NCBI RefSeq assembly: GCF_030063245.1
Contig: NZ_JASISR010000006.1
Coordinates: 94,294 to 158,293, forward strand
DNA from: Paenarthrobacter sp. PH39-S1
GTDB taxonomy: Bacteria; Actinomycetota; Actinomycetes; Actinomycetales; Micrococcaceae
DNA length: 64,000 bases
Direction of reading: 5' to 3'
The notes under the pieces are model-generated. The model searched no databases and was not told where the DNA came from. It worked only from the letters and a program-made list of their open reading frames with translations. Both the position numbers and the translations under genes were made by a program. Numbering within the stretch: the first letter of the stretch is position 1; the number at the start of each line of letters is the position of its first letter. Of this stretch, positions 28,002-37,501 are shown piece after piece.

Positions 28002-28325
28002 TCAGCCCTGGTTCTGCGGTGGAAGCACAGAAATAATGGGGTGGTCGCGGTGCGTGTTGCCGATTTTAGCGGCCCCGCCCGGCGAACCGAGCTCGTCGAA
28101 GAACTCGACGTTGGCCTTGTAATATTCGGCCCATTCGTCCGGGGTGTCGTCCTCGTAGTAAATGGCCTCGACCGGGCAGACCGGTTCGCATGCGCCGCAG
28201 TCCACGCACTCGTCGGGATGGATGTAGAGCGAACGCTCACCCTCATAGATGCAGTCGACGGGGCATTCCTCGATACATGCCTTGTCCTTGACATCCACGC
28301 ACGGCTGCGCGATTACATACGTCAC
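28002..28325 (-). CDS. fdxA: Seven-iron (3Fe-4S/4Fe-4S) ferredoxin
   Basis: A 107-residue FdxA-type ferredoxin that carries electrons to various redox enzymes. Cluster ligands are visible in CVDVKDKACIEECPVDC and CVDCGACEPVCP. I place the start at the GTG 28325, seven bases after GGAAGG, giving MTYVIAQPC as the usual N-terminus; an upstream ATG at 28394 would add 23 unrelated residues. First gene of an operon with dapC. Confidence 0.92.
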   Translation of the reverse strand: MTYVIAQPCVDVKDKACIEECPVDCIYEGERSLYIHPDECVDCGACEPVCPVEAIYYEDDTPDEWAEYYKANVEFFDELGSPGGAAKIGNTHRDHPIISVLPPQNQG

Positions 28326-28445
28326 GTCCCGACCTTCCTGGAGAAATTGTGCCCCGGGAAATGTGCACCCGGGAACGGTGTGGGTTGTCTTCATTATCCC
28401 CCACCGCAGGCCAGCTGCCGGCCATTCAAGACCTAGTATGAACTC

Positions 28446-28673
28446 GTGGACACCCCCGTGAACAGACTCAAGCTCCTACCCCTGGGCACCCGCGTAGTTG
28501 TACGCTACCGGATCAACGGCGGCCTGACCGATGCCCTGGGCCTGCTCAGCGCGCTGAATCCGATGCAGTGCGTCGTGCAGACCAGATCAGGGGACGTGGT
28601 GATTGCGTTGGAGGACGTGCAGGCCGCGAAACCGGTTCCGCCGGCACCCGAACGCCGGCCCGCCGCCCGCTAA
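28446..28673 (+). CDS. Small SH3-like domain protein
   Basis: A 75-residue protein resembling the SH3-like N-terminal domain seen in Rv0428c-type acetyltransferases (LLPLGTRVVVRYRINGGLTD, then DALGLLSALNPMQCVVQTRSG as separate strands). Here it stands alone, with no acetyltransferase domain following. Divergent from fdxA. Start is a GTG at 28446; a GTG at 28458 is also possible. Function unknown. Confidence 0.6.
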   Translation: MDTPVNRLKLLPLGTRVVVRYRINGGLTDALGLLSALNPMQCVVQTRSGDVVIALEDVQAAKPVPPAPERRPAAR

Positions 28674-28768
28674 AAGCCGCCGCCGCCCGATATGGGTTGG
28701 GCCGGTCGCAACCCGAATCCGGCCGGCCGCCATCAGGATCCCGGCCGTCACCCACCGGTATCCGGCCG

Positions 28769-30301
28769 TCAGCCTAATCCCGGAGCCTGGCGACGGCTCC
28801 GATGGTGGCGGAGCACGTAGGCGCAGCCGAGCCCCGCAGCGAGCGTCGCCACCGCGATGCCATAAAGCCAGAGCGTGCCCTGCAGATCGCCGATCACCAA
28901 TCCGTATTCGCCCCGTGGAATGGCAAGCAGACCAGCCACCAGATAGGCGGCAAATCCGCTGACCGCGCTCAGCCAGCCAGACCTCCCCCACAGCCCGATG
29001 AACAGGCTCAGGGAGAGGACCAGCAGCAGAGCCGCCGCGGCGCCCCACGGGAGCAGCAGATCCCCCGCCAGCAGGACGTGGCCATGCAGCGCGGTACCCA
29101 GCAGACCGCCCACGATGCCGGCAGCAACGGCTGCGACGGACCTGCGCAGGAGGGAGGGCGCTGTGCGCAGCGGCGGGGTCGTCCGATCGGTCCCGCCCGT
29201 TCCGCCGACGGCGGGCGGGTCACCCTCCGGGGCCACGGCGGGCGGGGCACCGTCCGGGGCGAGGCCAGACAATGTCCGATCCCCGTCCGCCGCCCCGAAG
29301 ATCTGGAACGTCTCCACCCCTGAAATGTCCTTCCAGGCGCCGTCGGACAGCGCATAACGGCTGCCGTCCACGGTTACCTGCGTCCGGTGCGCCGACATCG
29401 CCGCGCGCTTGGCCATAAAGTCCCCGTGCACCTCAATCAGTGCCGCGTTCCCCTCAACCGGGCGTTCCGGACGGTCGCTGAGGATCGTGTACACCGCGGG
29501 CACGCGCCAGGCACGGCCCTCCACGGGGCTTCCAGCCGGGCCCTCCACGGGGCTGCCGGCCGGGCCCTCCACGGGGCTTCCGGCAGGGTCAGCAGTCGGG
29601 TCACGTGGCCCCACGATGGCAGCGTCGTTGTCCGGGCGCGGGTATCCGGCGTGGGATCCGCCCGGGAGCCGGCCGCGGCCATCCTCCGCCGCGGCCAGTT
29701 GCACGGCGCGGACGGTCAGCTCGTGGGTGCGGATGTGGTCCGGGTGGCCGTAGCCGCCATCCCCGGCATACGTGATGACAGCGTGCGGACGAAGCGTACG
29801 GATGAGCTGTGCCGCATGGCCGGCGACCTCGTCGAGCGGAGCCCGAGAGAGCGAACCGGGGAGTACCGTTTCCGCGGCCCGGGCGCGGCCGTCAAAGCCC
29901 CAGGACATCCCCGAGTCGCGGTAGACCATGTCCGGACCCGGACCGGCGTTCGCAGGTCCCTGACCCAGCCAGAAATTCCGCTGCACCCCCAGCGCCCGGA
30001 GGGCTGCGGCGAGCTCACGCGTGCGCACGGCGGCCAGCCCGTCGCCGTCGTCGGTATTTCCCGGCTGAGCTACTTCCAAATGCCGCAGCTCTGCCGGAAT
30101 GACCTCGCCCAGCTCGCCGCGGGTGCACGTCAGCAGCGCCACCTCGGCCCCCTGCGCGGCATACAGTGCCATGGTGGCGCCGGTGACCAAAGTTTCATCA
30201 TCCGGGTGCGCGTGTACGAAAAGCAGCCGGAATCCGGTTGCTCCCGTTAACGGCAGCAACCCACCCCTGGACGTGTCGGGGGCGGGTTGCTGTTGAGTCA
30301 T
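28769..30301 (-). CDS. mshB: MshB-type mycothiol deacetylase fused to a membrane domain
   Basis: A 510-residue protein. Residues about 25-330 are a PIG-L/LmbE-family zinc deacetylase with HAHPDDE (zinc ligands) and GHPDHIRTH; this is the N-acetyl-GlcN-Ins deacetylase of mycothiol synthesis. A linker with three SPVEGPAG-like repeats interrupts the loop before VYTILSD. The C-terminal 130 residues hold four membrane helices (AAVAAGIVGGLLGTALHGHV and later ones), resembling DUF6113, which is usually separate. The fusion would tether the enzyme to the membrane. Confidence 0.85.
   Translation of the reverse strand: MTQQQPAPDTSRGGLLPLTGATGFRLLFVHAHPDDETLVTGATMALYAAQGAEVALLTCTRGELGEVIPAELRHLEVAQPGNTDDGDGLAAVRTRELAAALRALGVQRNFWLGQGPANAGPGPDMVYRDSGMSWGFDGRARAAETVLPGSLSRAPLDEVAGHAAQLIRTLRPHAVITYAGDGGYGHPDHIRTHELTVRAVQLAAAEDGRGRLPGGSHAGYPRPDNDAAIVGPRDPTADPAGSPVEGPAGSPVEGPAGSPVEGRAWRVPAVYTILSDRPERPVEGNAALIEVHGDFMAKRAAMSAHRTQVTVDGSRYALSDGAWKDISGVETFQIFGAADGDRTLSGLAPDGAPPAVAPEGDPPAVGGTGGTDRTTPPLRTAPSLLRRSVAAVAAGIVGGLLGTALHGHVLLAGDLLLPWGAAAALLLVLSLSLFIGLWGRSGWLSAVSGFAAYLVAGLLAIPRGEYGLVIGDLQGTLWLYGIAVATLAAGLGCAYVLRHHRSRRQAPGLG
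29517..29588. repeat. Three tandem 24-bp repeats inside mshB
   Basis: Three consecutive 24-bp units with few differences, encoding repeated SPVEGPAG in the deacetylase. Confidence 0.9.
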
Positions 30302-30346
30302 ATCTCTATTTTGCCGGACTTTTCAGAGCCGGCTCACGCGGTGCTG

Positions 30347-32263
30347 CTATGACTTGGCGCGGCTGCGGTATGCCTTGGCTCGTTCGCTGGCATCCAGGAT
30401 GAGCTTACGGATCCGGATGGTCTCGGGCGTAACCTCGACGCACTCGTCTTCGCGGGAGAATTCCAAGGATTCCTCCAGCGTCAGGTTGCGCGGCGGAGTC
30501 AGGTTTTCGAACGTGTCCGAGGAAGCTGCACGCATGTTGGTGAGCTTCTTTTCCTTGGTGATGTTCACATCCATGTCATCGGCGCGGGAGTTCTCGCCGA
30601 CGATCATGCCTTCGTACACCTCGGTGGTGGGCTGGACGAAGAAGGACCCGCGCTCCTGGAGATTGATCATGGCGAACGGTGTGACGACGCCGGAACGGTC
30701 CGCGATCATGGAGCCATTCGTGCGGTACTCGATCGGGCCGTGCCACGGCTCGTAGCCCTCGGCAATGGAGGCCGCGATGCCGGCACCGCGGGTATCCGTC
30801 AGGAATCGCGTGCGGAATCCGATCAGGCCACGGGCGGGGACGATGAATTCCATCCGGACCCAGCCGGTGCCGTGGTTGGCCATGTTGGTCATCCGACCCT
30901 TGCGGGCTGCCATCAGCTGGGTCACGTTGCCCAGGTATTCTTCCGGCACGTCGATGGTCATGTGGTCCATCGGCTCATGGATCTTGCCGTCGATGGTCCG
31001 GGTGACCACCTGCGGCTTGCCAACGGTCAGCTCGAAGCCCTCGCGGCGCATCTGCTCCACGAGGATGGCCAGCGCCAGCTCGCCGCGGCCCTGGACTTCC
31101 CAGGCGTCGGGACGCTCGGTGGGGAGCACCTGCAGCGAAACATTACCGATCAGTTCTTTGTCCAGTCGGTCCTTTACCTGGCGGGCGGTGACCTTGTGGC
31201 CCTTGACGCGGCCGGCCAGCGGGGAGGTGTTGATGCCGATAGTCATGGAGATGGCCGGATCGTCCACCTTGATCAGCGGCAGCGGCTGCGGGTTGTCCGG
31301 GTCGGTCAGCGTCTCACCGATGGTGATGTCTTCAATACCGGCGACGGCGACGATCTCGCCGGGGCCAGCGGACTCGACCGAGACACGCTCGAGTGCCTTG
31401 GTGGCGAGCAGCTCGGTGATCTTGACGTTCTTCAACTCACCATCATGGCGCGCCCAGGCAACGATCTGGCCCTTGCGCAGGGTGCCGTTGTAGATGCGCA
31501 GCAGCGCCAAACGCCCCAGGAACGGCGAGGCGTCCAAGTTCGTCACATGCGCCTGCAGAACCCCCTCGGGGTCGTACGTGGGGGCGGGGATGTGGTCGAG
31601 GATGGTCTTGAACAGCGGTTCCAGGTCATCGTTATTGGGCACGCTGCCGTTTTCGGGCTGATCAAGCGACGCGGCACCCACCTTGGCGGCGGCGTACACG
31701 ACGGGGACGTTCAGAACTGCATCCAGGTCCAGGTCGGGAACCTCGTCCGCAAGGTCGGACGCCAGACCCAGCAGCAGGTCCATGGATTCGTGCACGACCT
31801 CGTCAATGCGGGAGTCGGGCCGGTCCGTCTTATTCACCAGCAGGATCACCGGCAGCTTCGCGGCCAAGGCCTTGCGGAGCACAAAGCGGGTCTGCGGCAG
31901 CGGGCCCTCGGACGCGTCCACCAGCAGGACGACGCCGTCAACCATGGACAGGCCGCGCTCCACCTCGCCACCGAAGTCGGCGTGGCCGGGGGTGTCAATG
32001 ACGCTGATCGTGATGGTCTCGCCGTTGGAGGACGGACCGTTGTAGGCAACGGTGGTGTTTTTGGCCAGAATCGTGATGCCTTTTTCACGTTCGAGGTCGC
32101 CGGAGTCCATGACTCGTTCCGCCACGTTGCCGTGGGCAGCAAACGAATGGGTCTGCTTCAGCATGGCATCCACCAAAGTGGTCTTGCCATGGTCAACGTG
32201 CGCCACGATGGCGACGTTCCGCAGATCATTGCGTGAGGCTAGTTTGGCGGTGGTTTCAGACAT
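30347..32263 (-). CDS. typA: Ribosome-associated GTPase TypA/BipA
   Basis: A 638-residue translational GTPase. G1 is AHVDHGKTT, G3 DTPGHADFGGE, G4 NKTDRPD. Domains II, III and V follow, then the C-terminal TypA-specific domain with RGLIGFRTRFLTDTRG. It associates with ribosomes under stress and cold and acts in 50S assembly. The ATG at 32263 fits the family N-terminus. Full length, single gene unit. Confidence 0.93.
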   Translation of the reverse strand: MSETTAKLASRNDLRNVAIVAHVDHGKTTLVDAMLKQTHSFAAHGNVAERVMDSGDLEREKGITILAKNTTVAYNGPSSNGETITISVIDTPGHADFGGEVERGLSMVDGVVLLVDASEGPLPQTRFVLRKALAAKLPVILLVNKTDRPDSRIDEVVHESMDLLLGLASDLADEVPDLDLDAVLNVPVVYAAAKVGAASLDQPENGSVPNNDDLEPLFKTILDHIPAPTYDPEGVLQAHVTNLDASPFLGRLALLRIYNGTLRKGQIVAWARHDGELKNVKITELLATKALERVSVESAGPGEIVAVAGIEDITIGETLTDPDNPQPLPLIKVDDPAISMTIGINTSPLAGRVKGHKVTARQVKDRLDKELIGNVSLQVLPTERPDAWEVQGRGELALAILVEQMRREGFELTVGKPQVVTRTIDGKIHEPMDHMTIDVPEEYLGNVTQLMAARKGRMTNMANHGTGWVRMEFIVPARGLIGFRTRFLTDTRGAGIAASIAEGYEPWHGPIEYRTNGSMIADRSGVVTPFAMINLQERGSFFVQPTTEVYEGMIVGENSRADDMDVNITKEKKLTNMRAASSDTFENLTPPRNLTLEESLEFSREDECVEVTPETIRIRKLILDASERAKAYRSRAKS

Positions 32264-32626
32264 GCGATAAGGCTCGATTCAGTATGTTCCCGGCGGAGGA
32301 CCCGTAGGCCATCACGGTGTTAGACCCAGATATCTCAGCACTACACGCGGACATCTGGTGGCCCTCAAAATGGGCACATGAGTTTATTCTACTGGGTGGA
32401 GCAATCAATGGCCTAAATTAAGCGTTCCCGCCGGCACAGGCAGACCGCCTTTGAGGGTCGGATCCGGGTTGGGGATTCCGACCCCGGTTGACCGGCGATA
32501 AGGCTGCAGGGAAGCGGACTGTAACGTTTACGCGACCATCGGATTCCGGTCCGCCAACGACTGGATTTATCGCCGTCCTTGCCGGATAGTTGCGGGAGTA
32601 ACGTGCGTGAATCAGATGGAGTCAGA
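32264..32626. other. Intergenic region between divergent typA and SGNH lipoprotein genes
   Basis: About 363 bp without a gene. It contains an AT-rich stretch near 32380-32400 that may hold promoter elements for either gene. I see no convincing RNA gene or repeat. Confidence 0.5.
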
Positions 32627-33580
32627 ATGCTCAGATCGACGGCTCTGTCCCGTGCGGCCCTACCGGCATTGGTACTCATGCTGCTCATGCTGCTCATGCT
32701 GCTCTGCGCAGGGTGCGCCCCGGTAGCCGAGGCGCCCCACGCCGCGGCAGCCGCACCCGGTGCCCAGGCCGCCGCGGTGCGGGTAACCACAACCCCGTCC
32801 ATCACAGTCCCCACCACGGCGGAGACCATCCCGCCGGCACCCACCACCGACGCAGCCAGCCGGCAGCCGGATGCCACCGCGGCTCTGCCCGCAGGTGCCT
32901 TGTACCTGAATCCGGCGACCGGCCGGAAGGAAATGGTCGAACCCAATATCGGGCGCACGGCGGTGCTGATCGGCGACTCGCAGTCGGAGGGCGCCGCCGG
33001 CGTCGTCGCGAAAAACACCTGGACCAATACGGCCTTGGCCAATCTGGGCTACGACGTGGAATTCCGCGGCCGCGGCGGGACCGGGTTCGTTGCGGCCAAC
33101 GGCAGGACCGGCAACTACCCGGACGCCCTGGAAAACGGCAACTGGTACCTCCCCTACGGCCAGGCCCCACTGGTGGTGATCCAGGGCGGCGGCAACGATG
33201 CTTCGCGTGGTGCCACCGACGAGCAGATCATGGCCAACGCCGCGCGGCTGCTCAAGGATCTCAAGCAGACCTACCCGGAATCGAAGTTCGTCATGATCGG
33301 CACCCTGGCCAAGGGCACCCCGTACGGCGGCGCGCGGCGCAGCCAGGTGGATGCGCTGCTGGGCACGTTCGCGACCCAAAACCACATACCGTTCGTCAGC
33401 GTCGGCGACTGGATCACCCGATACGGCGTAGGTGACAAACTGGCCGACGGCGTCCACCCCACCGCCGCGGGCCACAGGGTCCTGGCCGACGTCCTCAGCC
33501 GGCAATTGACCGCCCTCGGAGTTACGCCGCCCATCAAGGGCACCGGCGCCGTCGTCGCCCGCCTTTCAAAGGTGGGCTGA
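32627..33580 (+). CDS. SGNH/GDSL-hydrolase lipoprotein
   Basis: A 317-residue exported lipoprotein. The signal peptide has an extended LMLLMLLMLL stretch and a lipobox LCAGC. The catalytic domain (about residues 95-300) carries block I GDSQSEGAAG with the nucleophile Ser, block III GGGNDASRG and block V DGVHPTAAGH with the Asp-His pair. Such proteins are esterases or acyl hydrolases, sometimes acting on cell-wall or sugar acetyl groups. The ATG at 32627 has GGAG six bases upstream. The signal peptide contains a 9-bp tandem repeat. Confidence 0.85.
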   Translation: MLRSTALSRAALPALVLMLLMLLMLLCAGCAPVAEAPHAAAAAPGAQAAAVRVTTTPSITVPTTAETIPPAPTTDAASRQPDATAALPAGALYLNPATGRKEMVEPNIGRTAVLIGDSQSEGAAGVVAKNTWTNTALANLGYDVEFRGRGGTGFVAANGRTGNYPDALENGNWYLPYGQAPLVVIQGGGNDASRGATDEQIMANAARLLKDLKQTYPESKFVMIGTLAKGTPYGGARRSQVDALLGTFATQNHIPFVSVGDWITRYGVGDKLADGVHPTAAGHRVLADVLSRQLTALGVTPPIKGTGAVVARLSKVG

Positions 33581-33598
33581 AAGCGCACCCGGCGGCCG

Positions 33599-33658
<60 letters not shown>

Positions 33659-33664
33659 TAGGCG

Positions 33665-33701
33665 CAAGCGGCGCCATTCGATGATCCGATGGCGCCGCTT
33701 G
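33665..33701. terminator. Bidirectional terminator between SGNH gene and peptide ABC operon 1
   Basis: A perfect 13-bp stem (core AAGCGGCGCCAT / ATGGCGCCGCTT) with an 11-nt loop between convergent transcription units. A T-rich stretch follows on the plus strand (GTTGTTGATT and then TTTTTTT). Confidence 0.75.
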
Positions 33702-33767
33702 TTGTTGATTCTGCAGTTTTTTTCGGACCTGCTGTTCTTCAGAACCCGCAGTTCTTCGGTCGCGCCG

Positions 33768-35486
33768 CTACGCAACCTCGGGCGGCAGTTCCAGCCGGGA
33801 GCCGGGGATGGCATCCAGGAGTGCACGCGTGTAGCCCTGCGTGGGCGAGTTGAAAACCTCGTCCGTGGTCCCCGTTTCGACGACCCGGCCCTTCTCCATG
33901 ACGCAGACGTGATCGGCGATCTGCCGTACGACGGCCAGGTCATGGGTGATGAACAGGTACGTCAGCCCCAACTCGGTCTGCAGATCCGCCAGCAGGTTCA
34001 GTATCTGCGCCTGCACCAGCACATCCAGGGCCGACACTGCTTCGTCGCAGATCACGATTTCCGGGTCAAGTGCCAGTGCCCTGGCCACCGCAACGCGCTG
34101 GCGCTGGCCACCGGAAAGCTCATTCGGGAACCGCTGCATGGAGGACGCCGGGAGGGCGACCTGGTCCAGCAGCTCGCGGACCTTCGCTTCCCTGCTCTTC
34201 TTGTCCCCGATGCCGTGCACCCGCAGCGGCTCTTCGATCGTCCGGTAGATGTTGTACATCGGGTCCAAGGATCCATAGGGGTCCTGGAAGATCGGCTGCA
34301 CCCGCCGGCGGAAGTTGAACAGCGACTTCTTGTCCAGCGCGGTGAGGTCGACGCCGTCGAAAATGATGTTGCCCGCCGTGGGTTTTTCCAGATTCAGCAC
34401 CATTTTGGCTACCGTCGATTTGCCCGAACCAGACTCGCCCACCACCGCGAGGGTGGTTCCGCGTTTGATGTTGAAGGAGACGTCGTCCACGGCCTTGAAT
34501 TCCGAGCTGCCACCCCCGCCACCGCGGAGCTTGTACACCTTGGTCAGATTTTTGACCTCGATGACGTCATCGGTCTTCGCGAGCGATGCATCCGTCTCCA
34601 GAGTCAGCACATCGCTGGATTCAATGCCGGCCGCCTTGGCAGACTTGATCCGCTGCGACGCCAGCGACGGAGCCGAAGCGACCAGGCGCTGGGTGTAGGG
34701 GTGCCGCGGGTTACGCAGGATCTCCAGGGCCGGCCCGGATTCCACCACTCGCCCCTTGTACATGACGACGACCTTCTCGGCCCGCTCTGCAGCGAGACCA
34801 AGGTCGTGGGTGATCAGCAGAACGGCCGTTCCTAATTCAGAGGTCATCGTCGCGAGGTGGTCCAGGATCTGGCGCTGAACCGTCACGTCCAGGGCCGATG
34901 TGGGCTCGTCGGCTATCAGCAGCCGGGGGCTGCAGGAGAGCCCGATGGCGATGAGCGCACGCTGACGCATGCCGCCGGAAAACTCGTGCGGATACTGTTT
35001 GGCGCGGCGCGCGGCGTCCGGCAGACCGGCATCGGCAAGCACCTCCGCGACCTGCACGTGAATGTCTTTGCGCGCCAGATTATTCGCCTTAAGGGTTTCC
35101 TTGACCTGAAAGCCGATTTTCCACACCGGGTTCAGGTTCGACATCGGGTCCTGCGGAACCATGCCGATGGAACGGCCTCGGAGCTCGAGGATCCGCCTGC
35201 TGTCGGCCTGTGTCAGGTCCTCGCCATCAAACAGAATCCGGCCACCACTGACGTAACCGTTCTCGGGCAGGAGTCCGATGGCGGCCAACGCCGTCGTCGA
35301 CTTTCCGGAGCCGGATTCGCCCACAATGGCGACGGTTTCGCCGGGCATGATCGTCAGATTCGCATTGCGGACTGCCGGAACGTCTCCGGACGCGGTGGTG
35401 AAGGTGATGGCCAGGTCCCGCAGTTCCAACAGGGGCCGCGGCCCCGAGCCGTCTTGCTCGGTGATCTGCACTCGGTCTTTGCTCAT
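33768..35486 (-). CDS. Peptide ABC transporter ATPase with two fused domains (operon 1)
   Basis: A 572-residue protein with two complete ABC ATPase domains, equivalent to DppD and DppF in one chain. The first (about residues 15-270) has GESGSGKST and the signature FSGGMRQRALIA; the second (about 305-555) has GESGSGKST and LSGGQRQRVAVA. It energises uptake of di- or oligopeptides with the three upstream genes. Start overlaps the permease stop by 4 bp (ATGA). Last gene of operon 1. Confidence 0.9.
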   Translation of the reverse strand: MSKDRVQITEQDGSGPRPLLELRDLAITFTTASGDVPAVRNANLTIMPGETVAIVGESGSGKSTTALAAIGLLPENGYVSGGRILFDGEDLTQADSRRILELRGRSIGMVPQDPMSNLNPVWKIGFQVKETLKANNLARKDIHVQVAEVLADAGLPDAARRAKQYPHEFSGGMRQRALIAIGLSCSPRLLIADEPTSALDVTVQRQILDHLATMTSELGTAVLLITHDLGLAAERAEKVVVMYKGRVVESGPALEILRNPRHPYTQRLVASAPSLASQRIKSAKAAGIESSDVLTLETDASLAKTDDVIEVKNLTKVYKLRGGGGGSSEFKAVDDVSFNIKRGTTLAVVGESGSGKSTVAKMVLNLEKPTAGNIIFDGVDLTALDKKSLFNFRRRVQPIFQDPYGSLDPMYNIYRTIEEPLRVHGIGDKKSREAKVRELLDQVALPASSMQRFPNELSGGQRQRVAVARALALDPEIVICDEAVSALDVLVQAQILNLLADLQTELGLTYLFITHDLAVVRQIADHVCVMEKGRVVETGTTDEVFNSPTQGYTRALLDAIPGSRLELPPEVA

Positions 35487-36457
35487 CGTTTGCGTGCCTT
35501 CGGATCAAGAGCGTCACGCACGGCATCGCCGAGCATAATGAAACTCAGTACGGTAATCGACAGGGCGACGGCGGGCCACAGCAGGGTCGAGGGGTTATTG
35601 CGCAAAGATGTCTGTGCCGCAGCAATGTCATTGCCCCACGACATCACCGTCCCCGGCAGGCCGATGCCCAGGAAGGAAAGTGTCGCCTCGGCCACGATGA
35701 ACACACCCAACGACACCGTCGCGATCACAATGACCGGGGACAGCGAGTTCGGGATGACATGCGTGATCAGTGCCTTGACCCTGGACACACCCAGCGACTT
35801 GGCGGCCACCACGAAGTCGGCGTTGCGGACCTCGATGACGGCACCGCGGGTGATGCGGGCGATCTGCGGCCAGCCGAGAACCACCAGTGTTGCCACCACG
35901 GTCCAGACGCTGCGGTGCTCACGGACGGCCGGCAGCGAGTTGATCACGATGGCGCCAAGGATCAGCGGCAGAGCGAAGAAGATGTCCGCCAGACGGGCCA
36001 GGACCGCGTCCAGCCACCCGCCGTAGTACCCGGCGATGGCACCGATCGTACCGCCAATAATCAGCACACCGAGGGTGGAAAACACCCCCACGGCCAGGGA
36101 CGCCTGCGTGCCGTGGATTAATCGAGCATAAACGTCGCAGCCCTGCAGCGTGAAGCCGAGCGGATGGCCGCCATCGGGGCCCGCATTGGAGTTGATCAGA
36201 TCGCACTGCGTGGGGACGGTCTGCGTGAACAGACCGGGAAAGAAAGCCACTGTCAGGGTCAGGAGAATCAGCAGCGCAGAGATGATGAAAAGCGGCTGCC
36301 GGCGCAGGTTCTTCCACGCCTCGGCCCACAAGCTCAGCGGTGCTGCCTGCTCATTGAGCGAATCGGTGGCCTGCAGCGGAGTCTGTTCGATATCCGCGAC
36401 AAAATGTTCTATCCGGTGGTTACTGGAGGTACTACTTATGGGGGTATTTTCAGGCAT
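35483..36457 (-). CDS. Peptide ABC transporter permease, DppC type (operon 1)
   Basis: A 324-residue inner-membrane permease with an N-terminal cytosolic stretch, about six helices and the EAA loop VVAAKSLGVSRVKALITH. It pairs with the DppB-type permease immediately upstream, with which it overlaps by 8 bp, and with the double ATPase downstream. The loop after helix 1 carries NAGPDGGHPLGF as in other DppC proteins. Confidence 0.9.
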   Translation of the reverse strand: MPENTPISSTSSNHRIEHFVADIEQTPLQATDSLNEQAAPLSLWAEAWKNLRRQPLFIISALLILLTLTVAFFPGLFTQTVPTQCDLINSNAGPDGGHPLGFTLQGCDVYARLIHGTQASLAVGVFSTLGVLIIGGTIGAIAGYYGGWLDAVLARLADIFFALPLILGAIVINSLPAVREHRSVWTVVATLVVLGWPQIARITRGAVIEVRNADFVVAAKSLGVSRVKALITHVIPNSLSPVIVIATVSLGVFIVAEATLSFLGIGLPGTVMSWGNDIAAAQTSLRNNPSTLLWPAVALSITVLSFIMLGDAVRDALDPKARKR

Positions 36458-37376
36458 AACGAATCCTTGGGTCTAGCCAGGCGTACAGCAGGTCCACCAG
36501 CAGGTTGGCGAGGACGAACACGAGCACCAGGATGCTGACGATCGAGACAACCATCGGCCCCTCGCCCGCGAGCACCGCCCGGTACAAGGTATTGCCCACG
36601 CCCGGGACATTGAAGATCCCCTCGGTGACAATGGCCCCACCCATCAGGCCACCGAGATCCGCACCGAGAAAGGTGACAACCGGGATGAGGGAGTTGCGCA
36701 GAATATGGACCATGACGACGCGGCGCCGGGACAGTCCCTTGGCTGTGGCTGTCCGCACGTAGTCGGCGTTCATGTTTTCCAAAATGCTGGTCCGGGTCAG
36801 CCGCAGCACGTAAGCGAAGGAAACCAGGCCGAGAACAACGGCCGGCAGAGTCAGATCCGCCCAGTCAGCGGCGCTGCCGACCGTCGGTTTTGCCCAGCCG
36901 AGTTTGACGCCGACGACGAACTGCAGCACGAAGCCGAGCACAAAGGTCGGGATGGCGATGACCACCAGGGAGGCAATGAGGACGGTGCCGTCGAAGAGCT
37001 TGCCCTTGCGCAGACCGGCGAATACTCCCGCTGTGACTCCGAAGATTGCTTCAATGGCCAGCGCCATGATGGCCAGCCGCGCAGTCACGGGAAATGCCTG
37101 GCCAATGATGGCGGCAATGGGGCGGCCGGAAAAGCTGGTGCCAAGGTTGAAGGTGAAGAGGTTCTTGATGAAGATGCCGTACTGGATGAAGAACGGCTGA
37201 TCCAGATGGTATTGTGCGGTTAATTGGGCTACGACGGCCGGGCTGATGGGTTTACCACCGGACAAGGCGTCGATCGGGCTGCCGGACATCGAGAAAACCA
37301 GGTAGTAGACAATCAGTGTCGACCCGAAAAACACCGGGATGACCTGGAGCACTCGCCGGAAGATGAACCGCAGCAT
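36450..37376 (-). CDS. Peptide ABC transporter permease, DppB type (operon 1)
   Basis: A 308-residue permease of normal length, with six helices. The EAA loop is RTATAKGLSRRRVVMVHILR. The N-terminus FIFRRVLQVIPVFFGSTLIVYY is typical of DppB/OppB. It follows the binding-protein gene after a gap that contains a strong hairpin. Confidence 0.9.
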   Translation of the reverse strand: MLRFIFRRVLQVIPVFFGSTLIVYYLVFSMSGSPIDALSGGKPISPAVVAQLTAQYHLDQPFFIQYGIFIKNLFTFNLGTSFSGRPIAAIIGQAFPVTARLAIMALAIEAIFGVTAGVFAGLRKGKLFDGTVLIASLVVIAIPTFVLGFVLQFVVGVKLGWAKPTVGSAADWADLTLPAVVLGLVSFAYVLRLTRTSILENMNADYVRTATAKGLSRRRVVMVHILRNSLIPVVTFLGADLGGLMGGAIVTEGIFNVPGVGNTLYRAVLAGEGPMVVSIVSILVLVFVLANLLVDLLYAWLDPRIRYA

Positions 37377-37454
37377 TACGAGATCCTTGTGGAATCGCAG
37401 TAAGTGACGAAGAGAGACATGGATACCTTTTGTGGTGAGGACTTACCGGCCCGA

Positions 37455-37488
37455 CGATGGGGCCCGACCGTCAGGCCGGGCCCCATCG
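37455..37488 (-). promoter_or_regulatory. Intercistronic hairpin after the operon-1 binding-protein gene
   Basis: A perfect 12-bp stem (CGATGGGGCCCG / CGGGCCCCATCG) with a 10-nt loop, 14 bp past the binding-protein stop and about 80 bp before the permease start on the minus strand. Likely stabilises the binding-protein mRNA or attenuates the rest. Confidence 0.7.
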
Positions 37489-37501
37489 ATGTTCGGCTGG
37501 T

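Noticed and set aside
26711..28294. 527-residue version of dapC
   Set aside because: Its first 100 codons overlap fdxA in another frame; the true start is at the TTG 27994.
30740..32236. 498-residue plus-strand frame opposite typA
   Set aside because: Antisense shadow of a full-length conserved GTPase gene.
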